Source of the DNA: Tetrahymena thermophila SB210
Lineage: Eukaryota; Ciliophora; Oligohymenophorea; Hymenostomatida; Tetrahymenidae
Direction of reading: 5' to 3'
DNA: 64,000 nt
NCBI RefSeq assembly: GCF_000189635.1
Contig: NW_002476421.1
Location: forward strand, 305,267 to 369,266
Each line of letters begins with the position of its first letter. The stretch's first letter is position 1. The notes below the pieces were generated by a model. The model worked only from the letters and a program-made list of their open reading frames with translations. It had not been told where the DNA came from and made no database searches. The translations under genes and the position numbers were made by a program. Below are positions 23,106 to 36,150 of this stretch, piece by piece.

Positions 23106-26100
23106 ATGGGTGTCAAAAGTTAAATTTAACAAAAATAAGGGAGAAGATTATTTATTTTAGCAGTTTAGCTATTCTTAATTCTTTAATATACTGAAAAAAC
23201 AGGAGCTAGTTATTTGCCTTTAAAGTATTTTTAAACAGAATCTATTGATATTGCTGAGCATCAACCATGCTTATAATTACCAGATAATTAATCAACAACC
23301 ATTTTATTTTAATAATTGTTTCCTAGTAAATAGCAGGTGTAAAGAATTGCCATAACATTTATAACAGCGTTCTTTGGGTATAGCGCCTATAGCTATACTC
23401 TATTTTCTATTCATCAATCTAACATTGCAATATCTCTTGATTACAATTTACAATCAAAAAAGATATTTTTAAAAGTAAATGAAAAGTCTCAAGAAACTGA
23501 TTACTCAGCTTTAGCTATTGAAAATTGGTTTTTTATAAACTTAGATATTTAGCTGGTTGATAGTAAAATTGAAGTTTTATTCTAGATTCATTTATCTTCT
23601 TCTGGAAACACACAGATTCCTCTTACATACCCTTTTTTAGGTTAATTTATACAAAGTGAGCTTGAAATAAATTATGGCAACCCTCCAATAAGACTTGGTG
23701 TTAATCCATCATGTTAATTAATATCTCATTTGATGATAGGAGTGGCATATTAAACAACACCTCCTTCATATAATGATATATTCTACTAATTATTCTAAGT
23801 AAAAACAAACTTAATACTTAGCTATGATTTTTTCTATACTTAGAGTAACCCTGGAGAGTTAATTAGTGATATAGGAGATTAGTTTCTGAAAATAAAATTG
23901 TAAAATTAACAATTAAATAATACCATCAGCATAAATAGCAATTTTATTTTAACTAATTAGCATGAAACTAATAATTAAATAACTTTTTCTTTTTATATTA
24001 AATTTAATACACTTCCAACTACTATTTCTACTTATCTATAAATATTCTTTGATAAGCACAGCTATGATTTACAGTTTGGAAATAACTAAATTAAATTTGG
24101 AACATAAACCATAAATTAAAATATTTAGATATGGAATCACATATTAATTATTTAATAATACTATCTCTATTTATTTGTGAATGGAATTGAACAAATTAGT
24201 TTTGTAAATAATATTCCTGTTTTTACATTTAAATATTTTTTTTATTCAAATGACTCTTCTTTTTAGCTAAATCATATCAGAATTTATACAGGTTCATTGC
24301 TCTCATAAGGAGCTAACTGCTTTCTTAAAAGCTCTGATGGCTCATGCGTATTATGTATGGATGATTATTTACTTGATTTCTAAAATAAAATGAAATGTGT
24401 TCCTAAAAGTGCTATCAATACTGATAATGAAATTCCAGGAGTGAAAGATTGGAATCCTCCTAGAAAGGTGTGTCCTAAAAATATGATTAATGATAATTCA
24501 TCTATAACTGGATGTAAATGCTTGATAGGCTATTACTTTGATGGAAATAATTGTGTGAAATGTCCAAAATATTGCAGATATTGTAATAGTTTGTAAGATT
24601 GCAACTAACAAAGAGATGAAAATGGTAATTGTTAAAACAAAGATGCTTTTGACAACGGATAAAGCTGCTTAATACCTCTATTTACAATTCCTCATAGATA
24701 AAATATCAGGAAGTTTGAGTCTCTTCCTGATTTTGGATAAACTTGCGCCTAAATGGACACAAATTTATAAAACTTTATCTTTGCAAAAGATTAGTTAAAA
24801 TTTAATTTAGGAGATTCTATATTCTTTTCTTTTTATTTGGTTGCAAAAACAATTAATAACATTTTTAATGAAATTAACATCGCGAATATATAAGATGGTA
24901 ATAATTAGATAATCAAAATCACTCTTAGTTGCCAAATAGTTAATTCTTATTATATTTTATTCCTCAAATTTTATGTCAAAGATTAATTAAAAAAACAGTA
25001 TATTTTTGACTAAAATGACTTTGCTTGGATTGCTTTTTGGACTGATAATAACAATTTTGTTTTTATGATGAGTACTAATTAATACAATTACTATGATCAA
25101 TTGGAAGGGACATTTTTATTTATTTTATCCTCAAACATATAGATTTGTGTTGGGAGATGCGATACAAATTTAATTAATGGGTGCTTATCCTTGACTAACT
25201 TTCCAATAACAATTGTTAAAAATATTCCATATCCAACTTAGTAAGGAATAAATTAATTTTTTTCTATATTATTGAATGATTATTAATTAATTGGTAGATA
25301 TAAGCTTGATATCAATTAGTCCAATCCTTTTAGCAGCATCAGTGATAGTAGTGGTTAGCCATCTTAATCTCAGCTTCAATTTAGCAATCCAGTGCAAATT
25401 TTTAACTAATTTTAAGGGTTTTAATTAGATTAAAATATTGTAGCTTCCATAACCTATCCAGCAAATTAATATGGTGACCTATTCAATTTATCTTTTAACA
25501 TTGAGTTTGACTCATCATTTTAATATCAGTCCTTTTAATTACTAAAAATTACAAACTAAAACACTTTCTTAAGCCTCTTTCTTGTTCCAGATTATGATCA
25601 ATAAATTATGGTTGTCCAAATTTATTATATAAATGTATCTAAAACATTTAAAAATGCAGTCTTACTTTTGAATTAATCTAACTTTTTTTTAATTGCTGCA
25701 AGAGTGGAAACTAAGAAATAGGTTATCGTAACCTTTTATATAGATATAGTTTGTAATTATATCAAAGAAACATTCGAAGTAGTGGTAAATCCAGGAAATT
25801 CAATCTATTAAATAGATTTTGGTGATAATACAACTTAATACAAAGTATTTATAGATAATATCAATATATACTAGCAAAATGTTTTTCTTTACTATGACTA
25901 TACTAATATTGATCCTTGCTTTGTTTATGTGAATTTGGCATATATGAATTGCTTGTACTTAAAGAGAGGGTATTTATATTATAATAATCAAATCATTACT
26001 TTTGAACAATGCTCTAATATGTCCCAATTAAACTAAGCTTCTTACATGAATTTAAAAGACTAAACTTGTAATATTAAAGTTCCATAAAATTTTTCTGAAT

Positions 26101-28325
26101 ACTTATGTGCTCTAATGAGTTATGAAAATAATAAGTTTGTATGCTCATTATGTAAAGATGGGAATGCAGATCCTAATTTAAATTGCCTTGTTTGCAAAAA
26201 ATCATATTTCTTTGATAGTTTAACTAATAAATGCCAATAATGTGATGCTTAGTGCTTAGCATGTAAAGATAAGAGTAGTAATTGTGTTGATTGCAAATAT
26301 ATTAACTAAATTACACCTAGCTGTGACTGTATTTCAGTCAAGTAGACATAATAGAATACATGCTAATGTAATTATAAATGTGGATCATGCAGTGGTATAG
26401 ACAATAATATTTGTAAAACTTGCTCTTCAGATAGAAGGGTTATGCCAAATTGTGATTGTAATCAAATATATGAAGAAAAATCAAAAGAATGTGTTGAAAT
26501 TTAAAATCAAATAAATTGTGATTAAAAATGTTAGTACTGCATTAATACAACCGATAATTGTACAATTTGCTCTAAAAACAGAATAAATCCGCCTTCATGT
26601 TACTGTGAGTATGGTTATGAAGAACTATCTGATGGTAGTTGCTCTCCATGCTAAAAAGGTTTTTTGTACGATTCAATATCTAGAAAATGTAAAGCTTGTA
26701 GCTATAATTCACAGTTAGGATCAGGATTAAATACATAATAATAATGTCTTAAAAGCTTAAATATTACTTATAATAATAGTTTTCAAGAAAAAAAAAAATA
26801 TTACTTGAGATTTACTTTCGATAAAAATTTATAGATTTTTAATCTATCTGGAACAGAGCTAAATAAAATTGCTTCATTTTATATTCCTGAAATAAAAAAT
26901 AGCTCATATTCAATAATCAACCCTCAATTTATATAAAATTAATTTTAAGTTGAGATAAATGTAAAAGCTAACTTCTAAGCAGATTATATTTTTGCAACCT
27001 TTCTAACTAATAAATACTTCTTAAGCTAAGATTAAGAATTTATTTTAAATGAAAAATATTTGAACACTTAAATGAAAATTAAAATAGGGCCATTTATATT
27101 TAAACAAGAAATTTTAGAAAATTAAGCAACTTTAGATGACGTATCAAGTTAATTAAATGAGTTTAAGTCCTCAAATAAAAATATTTTCTCAATAATTAAT
27201 TAATTCTAAGTTGTTTTCTATGTCTTGAACACCCTACAACCAGTTTCTATATTTCTTTTGCTAAACGCTATTTATCCTCCTTAACTATATTAATTTTATT
27301 AAATTGTAGGGACTTTTGTATTCCCATAAGTACCTGATTACCTAAGCGAAATAGATAACATATAGTTCAGTCTCTTTAGCTATCAATTATAAGGTAAAGA
27401 TGCTTAGTAACCTAATTTTGGTAAATTTAAAAACTTAGGATTTTGTCAAAGTATCATAGTGAACATACCTATTCTATTAATTAAATATTTTTCAATTTTA
27501 TTCTTGATATTTTTAATAATATTTATACAGCTTTTCTTATTTAAGTAACAAATGACTCTTTAGAAGTTAAAAACTTTTTTAATTCAAAGATTGAATAGCG
27601 ATTAAGAAACAACTTTAGCTATAATCTTCATCTGTATCTTTATTTAGTTTTAAGAAATAAATGGAGAATCTTACATTTATCGAATGGGATTCTATGTATC
27701 AATAATACTTGTACTAACTTAAGTCTTAATGTTCAAATTTAATACACAAAATTTAAAGAGCAATAATCCGATTTAAAAGGAGTATTCTAGTATGTACATT
27801 GAGCGTATTTAAGAAAACAGTAGTTTTTTTGGGACATATTACTTTTAAATTCAAACAATAAAAAAATATGCTTATCTAGCCGTTGTATGCATCTTATATA
27901 AATATCCAACTCTAATATGCTCTATTTGTGGTGTTATTTTTTTAATTTCAGCTTTTTAAACAATATGGGTAAAAGCTTATAAATAAAAATTCAGTAGGAT
28001 CATTAAATTTCTAGGAGAAATTATATTTTCTACAGTTTGGTTTATACATATACCCATTATTAATTTAGAATAAAAATTTAAAGTAGATAAAGTTATTGAT
28101 GATGATTTACTTTCATAGTACATTTTAATTGGAAATGTAGCTTTGTGGCTTTTAGTGACATATAATTGCTTATTTTTAGCACAATTTATTTTAGATAATT
28201 TCACTTTAGTAAAAAGTATATTTAGTGATAATAAAAAAGATACATAAAATAATAATTAAATATTGAGGAATAAAAATATTCTTTAACGTTAAATATCAAC
28301 TTAAAATAATTATAAATAAATTTGA
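23106..28325 (+). CDS. large secretory-pathway membrane protein: LamG-like, CxxC repeats, C-terminal TM bundle
   Basis: One uninterrupted frame of 1,739 aa (ATG 23106, TGA 28323-28325). The start is supported by a signal peptide (RRLFILAVQLFLILQY) right after it. At residues 250-400 a concanavalin/LamG-like region ends in WNHILIIQQYYLYLFVNG and IRIYTGSLLS. Two Cys-rich stretches of furin-like CxxC repeats follow: residues about 400-530 (CVLCMDD, CPKYCRYCNSL) and 970-1205 (CLVCKKSYFFD, CKTCSS, CTICSKN, CEYGYEEL). From about 1445 onward come five or so hydrophobic helices (IPILLIKYFSILFLIFLIIF, AIIFICIFIQF, YVSIILVLTQVLMF, ICSICGVIFLISAF, LLVTYNCLFLAQFI), then a short polar tail. This architecture is that of the big ciliate surface transmembrane proteins: extracellular ligand- or matrix-facing domain and membrane bundle. 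The actual function is unknown. Confidence 0.88.
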
Positions 28326-29044
28326 TTTATATAAAAAACAAATTTATATTATTTTCATCTAGTTTGACAATGAATTTAAACATAAATTTTTTTATTAAAT
28401 GTTAAAAATGGTCAAAATTATTACTTTTGTATGAGGCATTAATAAAAAAATTGTTTTTTAAGAATTTTAACATAATTTATGTTATGTTTTATTGTAAAAA
28501 TTATATTTGGATGAATTATTATAAAATTAAATAATAAATTAATTTTTATTTTTTAGAAGTTAATTACTCTCATTAATTAAGGTTTTTAGAAAGTTAATTT
28601 TAAGTTAGTTTTTAATACTCTGATTTAAGTTTTTCTAAAAATTTTCAAGGGCACGTCAATAATATATATTTATTTGTTAAAATTAAGGTAAATGATTAAC
28701 TGATGAAGTGATCTATAAAATATATAAAAGAATTTACATTTTATAATATAAAAAGTAGAACAAGTAATATAATTAAAGTTTTTTAGCTATAATTAAAGAT
28801 ATTTCGAAAGTAATATATAAGAGTTAGTTAGTTAGTTAGTTATTTAGTGAATTAGTTATAAGAAAGTAAGAGGAGTATCTTTTCAGTATTAAATTAATTT
28901 AAAAATTTTAACATAATTTATTAGTTTTGTTTCTTATGCCAACAATTTATTTATTTTATTATGAATTAATTAGTTTAAAATATTTTAAGATTTAACAAAG
29001 TAAATTTTGTTTGTAAAGAGCTCTATTTACTTATTTTTTTTTTA
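28326..29044. other. convergent 3' spacer with GTTA microsatellite
   Basis: Spacer between two convergently transcribed genes. It contains (GTTA)5 at about 28823-28842 and nothing else recognisable. Confidence 0.5.
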
Positions 29045-31267
29045 TCATATTGCTTCATTTATTTATTATTTTTTCTCTTTAGGACTTGGATTTAGATCTA
29101 ATGAAGAGCTTTTTTTTCTATTTTCTTAATGCATGATGTCAATGTTAGCACAGCATGCCTTAAGGACAAGTTTTTAAGGAGATTATTTAATTTAATAATT
29201 TATTTCAGGAGAAAGAGTTTAGCTTTGAGAAAATTAATTAGAAGGAGATTCTGTGCAAGATAAAGTAATTTCAGTAATATTGTTATTGTTATCAGTCTAT
29301 TATTTATTACCTTTCACAATCATTATTTTTTGGCTCTCATTGAAGCGATCAGTAATGTTTGGCTATTCTTTATTTTTTTCTGGAGAATAACATCTAACTG
29401 TAAATCCGCTTTATCCAAAATTTTGAGAAGTAGAACAAATTTACATAATAGTTTCTTCTGTACTACCATTACACTTGTTATTACTTCCCTAACTAATATT
29501 ATTTGCTTCTTTTTTCTCAGCTGGTTTTTCTTCTTCACTGAGATGGAGTTCGTCTTAGCATCCTGGAATTTGTAGGGTAATCTAATCTTTAAGAATATCT
29601 TTACTTTTCCTTTTGTTGTTTTCTTCATTTTGAGTTTATTTTTGCCCCTCATTTTCTTCATCGGACGAGTCTCCACTGCTTTCAGTTTCATAGTAGTACT
29701 CGTATTCTGACTCACCTGACTGTTCCCCACTTTTGCTTTATTCTTTTTCATCAGGCTTTGCCTCAGTTGAGTCAGTAAATTGAGTTGATTTTCTTTTGTT
29801 TTAAATTGCTCTATTTTCTAAATTGGCTAAAATAGAATTTCTATGTGAGTGTCTTTTGGAAGATGATTTAGAAGATCTTTTAATAAACTCTGCTCCTAAA
29901 AGGTTCTTTGGCTTTATTTTTTCGCTTTGAAATATGCCATCATTTTCTACTAAAGATTTGATATTACTTTCAAGATCTAACTTATAATCATCTAAATTAT
30001 TGTCTAAATTCTTGTTTTTTGAATTTATTTCTAAAGAATTTTCCTTGTTTGTTGATTCTACGTCTGGCTTTTTTGAATGGATTATAGGAGTTATTTGTAC
30101 GTCATGAATAGGAATTATTTTGTTTGATTTTGGCAAATAAGGAGATCTATCAGCAATAATAAAAGGTGAGTGATTAGTCATAATAAAAGGAGACCTATTA
30201 TTATTTTAATTCTATTAGGAAGCATCTAAATTATTAGATTGCTGATTTGACCTAAGAGGATTATTATTAATGTTACTAATGGCATCATTATTAATACTAG
30301 AAATTACACTTTACTAATCTTAATCTCCATTAATTTGTTAATTATTATTTTCTTGATCTCTTTATTGAGATTATGTATCATTATTTTCTAAATTACCTAT
30401 TGAACTGCTGTTTACAAATGAATTATTAATCAGATTATTGTTAAAATCATTTCCATTGTCTACAATACTTAAATTGTTATAGACAGATAATTAATTTAAT
30501 TCAATTAATGTTGTATCAACAATCTATAAGCTTACAGATTTGCTTTGATCTGATTAATTACCTTGCTAATTTAATTAAGTTCCTACTACCAAGCCTTAAG
30601 GAATTTTAAGCCCAAATTTAGGAATTATTTTTTGATTCTAGTGAAGGATAGCCGAACCTTCTACAACAAATATTTTATCAGGATCAGTGATACGAGACTA
30701 AAGTACATCTTAATGGTCAGCATTTTGAGCAGGATTTTATTCCTAGCTAGGATGAATTTGGCCAGGTATTATTATTACTTCTTGTCTCCTTCTGTGATAA
30801 ATAGAGCACCAAATGTACATTGCAACTCCTAGCGCTAGAGCAACAAAAATACTTATCGAAACAAAAATAGCTTCTATTTTCATCTCATCATTATTACTTT
30901 AATCTCCATTCTAGCTGCTTTAGAGGTTTTAAATTACTTGTTTTGTGCACTGAATTCTACAATTATAGTAGCCAGAGACAACTTCTTTGTCACTTTCTGA
31001 GAGTCCTTAAATGACAGGGTTTAGACAATCTTAATTACATTTTTAGTAATTTTTAAAGTTATCTATTTACAGCATTGGTTCGCAGATTGTGTTTGCACAA
31101 TAATCGAATCCTTAACAAATATTAATTAAATCATCATCTTGATAAATACATTGCCTTTAAACGCAATTCATCACATTATTTTGAATTGTAGTGCTTTAAT
31201 TGATATCAACATCAAGAAATCTGCAAAAAACTATCTTAAATATTATAAGTAATCCAAGCCATTTCAT
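29045..31267 (-). CDS. single-pass type I membrane protein with Cys-rich ectodomain and long disordered tail
   Basis: Single frame of 740 aa, ATG 31267, TGA 29045-29047. Residues 1-16 form a signal peptide (MKWLGLLIIFKIVFC). A short ectodomain to about residue 128 holds some ten cysteines (NCVQRQCIYQ, ICQGFDYCANTIC, CNQDC, CRIQC). One TM helix lies at about 133-154 (AIFVSISIFVALALGVAMY), followed by the basic stop-transfer HRRRQ. The remaining 580 residues are cytoplasmic and disordered: Asn/Gln/Ser-rich, with a repeated RSPF/HSPF/RSPY motif near 360-380, a basic patch KRSSKSSSKRHSHR and an acidic patch ESEYEYYYETESSGDSSDEE. The layout is that of a small receptor or adhesion protein with a phosphorylatable tail; no kinase or known ligand domain is seen. 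It is convergent with the large membrane-protein gene. Confidence 0.85.
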
Positions 31268-32904
31268 TTTAAATGCTAATATTATAACGACTTGCTTCTT
31301 CCTTAAAGTAATTATTAATGATGTAACTATTTTTATTGTTGATAATTAAACCTAACTTAAAAAGACTTTGTTCGATTCAAATATCTGGATTATTTTTTAT
31401 TTATTTTTGATATAAGTTATATGAGTGATATTGTTTTTAAATTTGAAATTTTGAAAATGTTGCTATTTACTAATTGTATTTCTATTATAAGACTCTCAAA
31501 TTCAAAACTCTTGAATGTACTTTATCTTATTTTTTCAATACTTTTTGACTACACTTTAATTAAAAAATAAGTATAATTATAATTTGTTTGTGATCAATAT
31601 GTTAACTTGATTTTTTTCTTTTACTATTTTTTTTTCATTTGATAAAATTTTACTTGAATATGTAATCAATTAATGGAGATAGAGACTATTTTGATAATTC
31701 ATATTGATTAATATCTATCCTACATACTTAAACAAAGAGATACGCATATTTTATCATTCAAAATTTGTATTTTCAGGATCAGAGATTAATTATTTTTTGA
31801 TAATATTGAATGAACATAATTTATTATTAAAAACGCAAAATTTATAAAATCTAGTGGTATTTTCAATAATAAATTCAAGAGATTACTTATTATGTTTTCA
31901 TTGTCATCATTTTTACAAACTATTTAAATATCTATTTCTTATATAAATTCTTATCCTGTATTATCTAAAATCTGATGCATTCGTCATTAATTTCTACTAG
32001 ATTACTTTGAATTTTTGCAATACATATATATTATCCAATCACTTTTCTCTCTGTAACACACAAATTACATCAATATTTTATTCTATATAAATTACAATTT
32101 TTAAGAAATAATTATTCTCTTGTATTTTTTTGAACATAAAAGGCTGTAAATCCTTTCTAAATAATATTAAATAATGAAAAAATATAAACACTTACATTTT
32201 ATAATAAAAAATAAAAGTAAACATTAAGTTTTGCATAAATATTCATTTTAAAATAAAAGAAGAAAAAATATTTTTAAAATAAAAATAAAAGAAAAAGGCT
32301 AAATTTATTAATTAAGAACCTCTTCAAAATAAAAAATAAAATTCAGGATATTATTTAAGATCGAATCTGAATAAATTCGAGAGAATGTATAAAATTAATA
32401 AATTGTAAATTCCTTTATAGATTCAAATCAATGATAATTTTACTTTCATAGAAGGATTTGACAATGAATATTTACAGTTTACTAATTTTAAAAATTAAAA
32501 GTCTGTTTTTATCCATAAATTTTATCAATAGTAAGATAGAGCATTAGAAATCGATCATTTTGATTGTAAAAGTCTATCAATGCAAATTTATGAAAAAAAA
32601 TAAAGAATGTGATAAATCTAGAACTATTTACTTTAATTTTCAATCAAAGTGTTGATACAAAAGAAATATTGGTGTATGTAAATTATATTTTTCTATTTAA
32701 GTTAGAAAACTATTAAGAAGTCATCCATAAATCTTGTTGGGATCACTAATTATCATACTAATGTAAAGTTATTTGATGATAATTAAAAAAAAGAATTTTA
32801 TCAATAACCTTTATTTATGATTTGATTAAGATACACCAATACATAAACTTTAAACTATATTTACTGATGATATTCATCTATAAAAATTAATTTTTAATTT
32901 GATT
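31268..32904. other. AT-rich spacer
   Basis: No supported gene. A plus-strand frame of about 80 codons from ATG near 32431 is open but has the composition of spacer DNA, and I do not call it. Confidence 0.45.
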
Positions 32905-35153
32905 TCACTTAATAGAATTGAATTAATCCTCTCTCTTAAAAAACAAATCTACACTCAAAGAGCGATTCAATTCGAAAAATTCACCCTAAGAATTACTATT
33001 GTTTCTATTACGATTATCAATATCTGTGTGTTTTCTGACTACATTATCTTAAAGCAGAGCATATTTGTATAGCTCATTAGCCAAATTCTTATGAGCCTTT
33101 TTCTAGCGGAAAGAATTAGAAGCCATTAACTATGAAGATCTTTCTTGTCTACTATCATTTACTTTTTCAACTCTGTTGAATTTACTCTATAACTTGTCTT
33201 TGAGTTTGTCAATTTTGTTTTCACTCTTAGCTTAGTTATTCTCCATGAACTTTTATATTTTATCTAATCTCTTTTGAAAGGTTTCTTGCTTTACTTTTAT
33301 TGATTTTCTCAAGGCCTTATCTCTCTCTTCTGTTTTTTAAATTCTTTTAAGCTCATTTTCACAAAGCTTTTAAATGTTTTAATTGCCATCATTCTCCTTT
33401 AAACACATCGAATTAGAAATAGTCTCATCGTACTTCTAATTTAAACTATGAAATTTTTAACCTAGGACTATTTTTTATCTTCTGACATTGTTCTCAGCTG
33501 TTATCTCTTTTTTTTCAATCTACTAAATGAGTTACAATCTTTTCAGTTGTTCTTCTTAATCTTTTTACTCTCTTTTTTTCATTATTTCAGTTATTTGATG
33601 CTTTTTTTACTCTCTAATTCTAACCAAATCCAATTGTCTCTTTTCTTCTCTTTTCCTTTTCAATTCTTCGTACTTTTCTCCAGTTGCATCAACATCAAGC
33701 AATTTCTTCTCAATCATCATCTCCTATTTCTCTTGAAATCTTTTAACTTTTTCTTGAGCATTCTTAATTTTTAAACCTAATTCTTTAGCTTTCAGTTCAG
33801 TTTCTTTTTAGAGCTAAATCTTCCTTTAAGCTATTTTTCTTTCTATTTCCAAGATATTTTCTTCCTGATATTTTTTTTACTAGACAACCTTTTTAATGAA
33901 ATAAATAATATTTCATTAATATGAATTGAAATTTAACGCAACTAATTATCATAAAACTTCAAATCCAAAAAGCAAATCAATAAATTTTTATATTAATTGA
34001 TAATAATTAAAAATAATTAGTTTTTGCATGATAAATCAAGAAATATATTGCATTTTTAAGTAAATATATTGCATTATTAAGTAATTATTTTGCATATTAA
34101 TAGTACAAAAGACTTTGATCTTGTTTGGAATTTGAATTAAATAATTGATTAGTAAATCGAATAAATAATCTTCTAAGTAGATAAATAATAGAAGAGTGAT
34201 GCTTTTAAATATCAATCAATTAATTTAGTTTTAAATATAGATGTAAAAATTTACTTCGTGTATTTATTATCCTTTTACAAAGTCAACAACCTAGCCATAT
34301 TTTCCATATTTTTGTATGCTGTTATTCTTTTTTTCATCTATGGTCTTATGCATTCTTGATTTCTCCAAAAGATAACTCGTGCTTTTATTCATTTTTGAGC
34401 TATTCAAAATTTTACTTCTGCTATTTGGATCTGTAGTTGTTGTTCCCCAACCAGATATCTCATCATTGTATTCGCTGATGTTCTCATTTATGCCTAAGTG
34501 CAGATAATTGAATTTATTACTATTCCTCAAAGCAGTCATGTTATTCTGCTCTTTTTTTAATCTATTACGTTCGTTAATAATCATTTTTAGCTTGTTGTAA
34601 TGCTCTGTTAAATAGTATAAATAACTCACTATGTTTTTTAGAGTACTGAATGATTATGAAGAAAACTCATAATATGTAAGAGTTTTTGCTTCGGACTCTT
34701 CTATTTTTAAATTTTTTAATGCTCTCTTTGTTAATGGAGAATTAAGATTAAAGTCTGCAAAAAAAGCTGAATATTTATTTGGATTTATTATCAGTTTGTC
34801 TCTGTATTACTATGGTAGAATATCTTACTTAATTGCTTCATCTAATACACTTACAGATATTTCAGGAAACTTTTCTTTTGTTTTTCCTTAATTAGCAATT
34901 ATGGAATCAGATTTCATCTTTACATTTTCGTTAATCTCCCCTTCACTTTATTATTAAATTGTTGATGTAGGAGACTATAAATCTATTATTTAAATGGTAG
35001 AATTCATACAATTAACTATTCTTCTTTATTTATTATTTACTATAATCAATTATTACTTAGTAATTTAATTAAATTAACAGTTTTTCAAATCAACACTCTC
35101 TTAATCGCTTCTTACTTAATGTGTTCTTGCATAATTTGTATTTCTTTATCCAT
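32905..35153 (-). CDS. coiled-coil protein, three exons
   Basis: Model of 588 aa: exon 1 35116-35153 (MDKEIQIMQEHI), exon 2 34255-35023, exon 3 32905-33864, stop TGA. The first intron (35024-35115) starts GTAAGA and is phase 2; the second (33865-34254) starts GTAAAT, ends TATCAG and is phase 0. The total is divisible by three. Residues 1-265 are mixed, Ser/Asn-containing and largely unstructured. Residues about 270-480 form a long, highly charged coiled coil (ILEIERKIAQRKIQLQKETE, LDLVRIREQKKHQITEIMKK, LKRLQLIQQIEKKE). The C-terminal 100 residues are polar. No TM or catalytic motif is seen. It resembles ciliary or basal-body coiled-coil proteins in style only. Exon 1 is short and is the least certain part. 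Confidence 0.8.
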
Positions 35154-35661
35154 ACCTTTAAGAAGCATATAGTATCTTTTAGTGTAAAATAGTATTACTT
35201 TATTTGTACTCATTTATGTCATTTCAATAGTGGAATTCACCAAGCAATTAATATATCTTATTCATCTCAAAAATTTTTAAATTAATGATTATCTTCAGTG
35301 TTATTCAATACATTCAAAATAAAATGAATTTTTTTTTTTCAATAACAATTAATATTAAGTGAAATTGATTATCTTTTAATTCTTTTTAAAACAAATAATT
35401 TATTATAAACAAAATTTTATTAATTTTAAAAAGAATTTGAATTAAAATAAAAAAATTCAATATATAAAAAATCGGAAATTTATTATTTCATTATATTTCA
35501 AAGAATATTAAAAAGTAAATAATTTTAATAAATGATACAATAAATATTAGATAGAATATTGTAAGTAAATAATTAATTTCTTTAATATTTCCTTCTTGAA
35601 TATTAATTAGAGTTTGTCTTCTTTCAGTAATTTACTCCTAACTTGATATTCAAATGTAAGA
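35154..35661. other. AT-rich spacer
   Basis: Promoter side of the coiled-coil gene; no further feature seen. Confidence 0.45.
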
Positions 35662-36150
35662 TCATTATGTTTTGAATCGTTTTTTCATCTTTTTTAGATA
35701 AGTTAACTTTTAATAAAACTAATTGAAAAATTATTTACCTAATTTATCACCTTTTTTAGTGATCAAGTTTCCTATAGCTGAAAAGATTCTCTCTATAATT
35801 TTTTATCATAATAAATAATATGACATAGAGTAACCATATTAAACAACAAGAGTTAAAAATTCTATCTTCTAATAAAAAAGTATTACTGTAATCCTAATTA
35901 CTTTCCCCCACTATATAATTTTACCTAATCAACTAATCAACATAGTTTCTAATATTCATCAGCCTCTCTAAGTTTAGAGAAAAACATATATCTCTCTTAA
36001 TTTAATTCATACATCAGACACAAGAGAATGAAGATAATTATCATACATTTATTTAGGATAATTAATGCTCAAGTAACTTTAAGAGATATTCCAATAATTT
36101 CACTACTTTCAAATAAAGAAATGAAATAAGTGAAATAGAGAGTGAATTAG
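35662..36150 (-). pseudogene. decayed hAT-family transposase C-terminus
   Basis: On the minus strand the 3' end reads IERIFSAIGNLITKKGDKLG followed by QKLTYLKKMKK and TGA. This fits the hAT dimerisation signature (ERvFS..G...t..R..L, then L..LK). Upstream in another frame, broken by two in-frame TGA codons, are LFESSEIIGISLKVT, ALIILNK and FSKLREADEYQKLC, which match the order of the hAT core before the dimerisation domain. At least one frameshift separates them. It is clearly non-functional. No terminal inverted repeats or 8-bp target duplication were identified. In ciliates such genes are normally confined to the germline, so its presence would matter for deciding which nucleus this DNA comes from. 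Confidence 0.5.

Noticed and set aside
27977-28204. Minus-strand frame inside the large membrane-protein gene
   Set aside because: Shadow of the TM-bundle coding region on the plus strand.
29330-29575. Plus-strand hydrophobic frame opposite the 740-aa gene, and a Lys-rich minus frame at 29323-29751
   Set aside because: Both overlap the long open minus-strand frame in other phases. The long frame has signal peptide, TM and consistent Gln codons.
32431-32670. 80-codon plus-strand frame
   Set aside because: Composition is that of spacer (Ile/Lys/Asn/Leu), with no motif, no paralogue in the window and no supporting context.
33547-33774. Plus-strand Phe/Leu/Ser-rich frame
   Set aside because: Shadow of the Lys/Glu-rich coiled coil on the minus strand.
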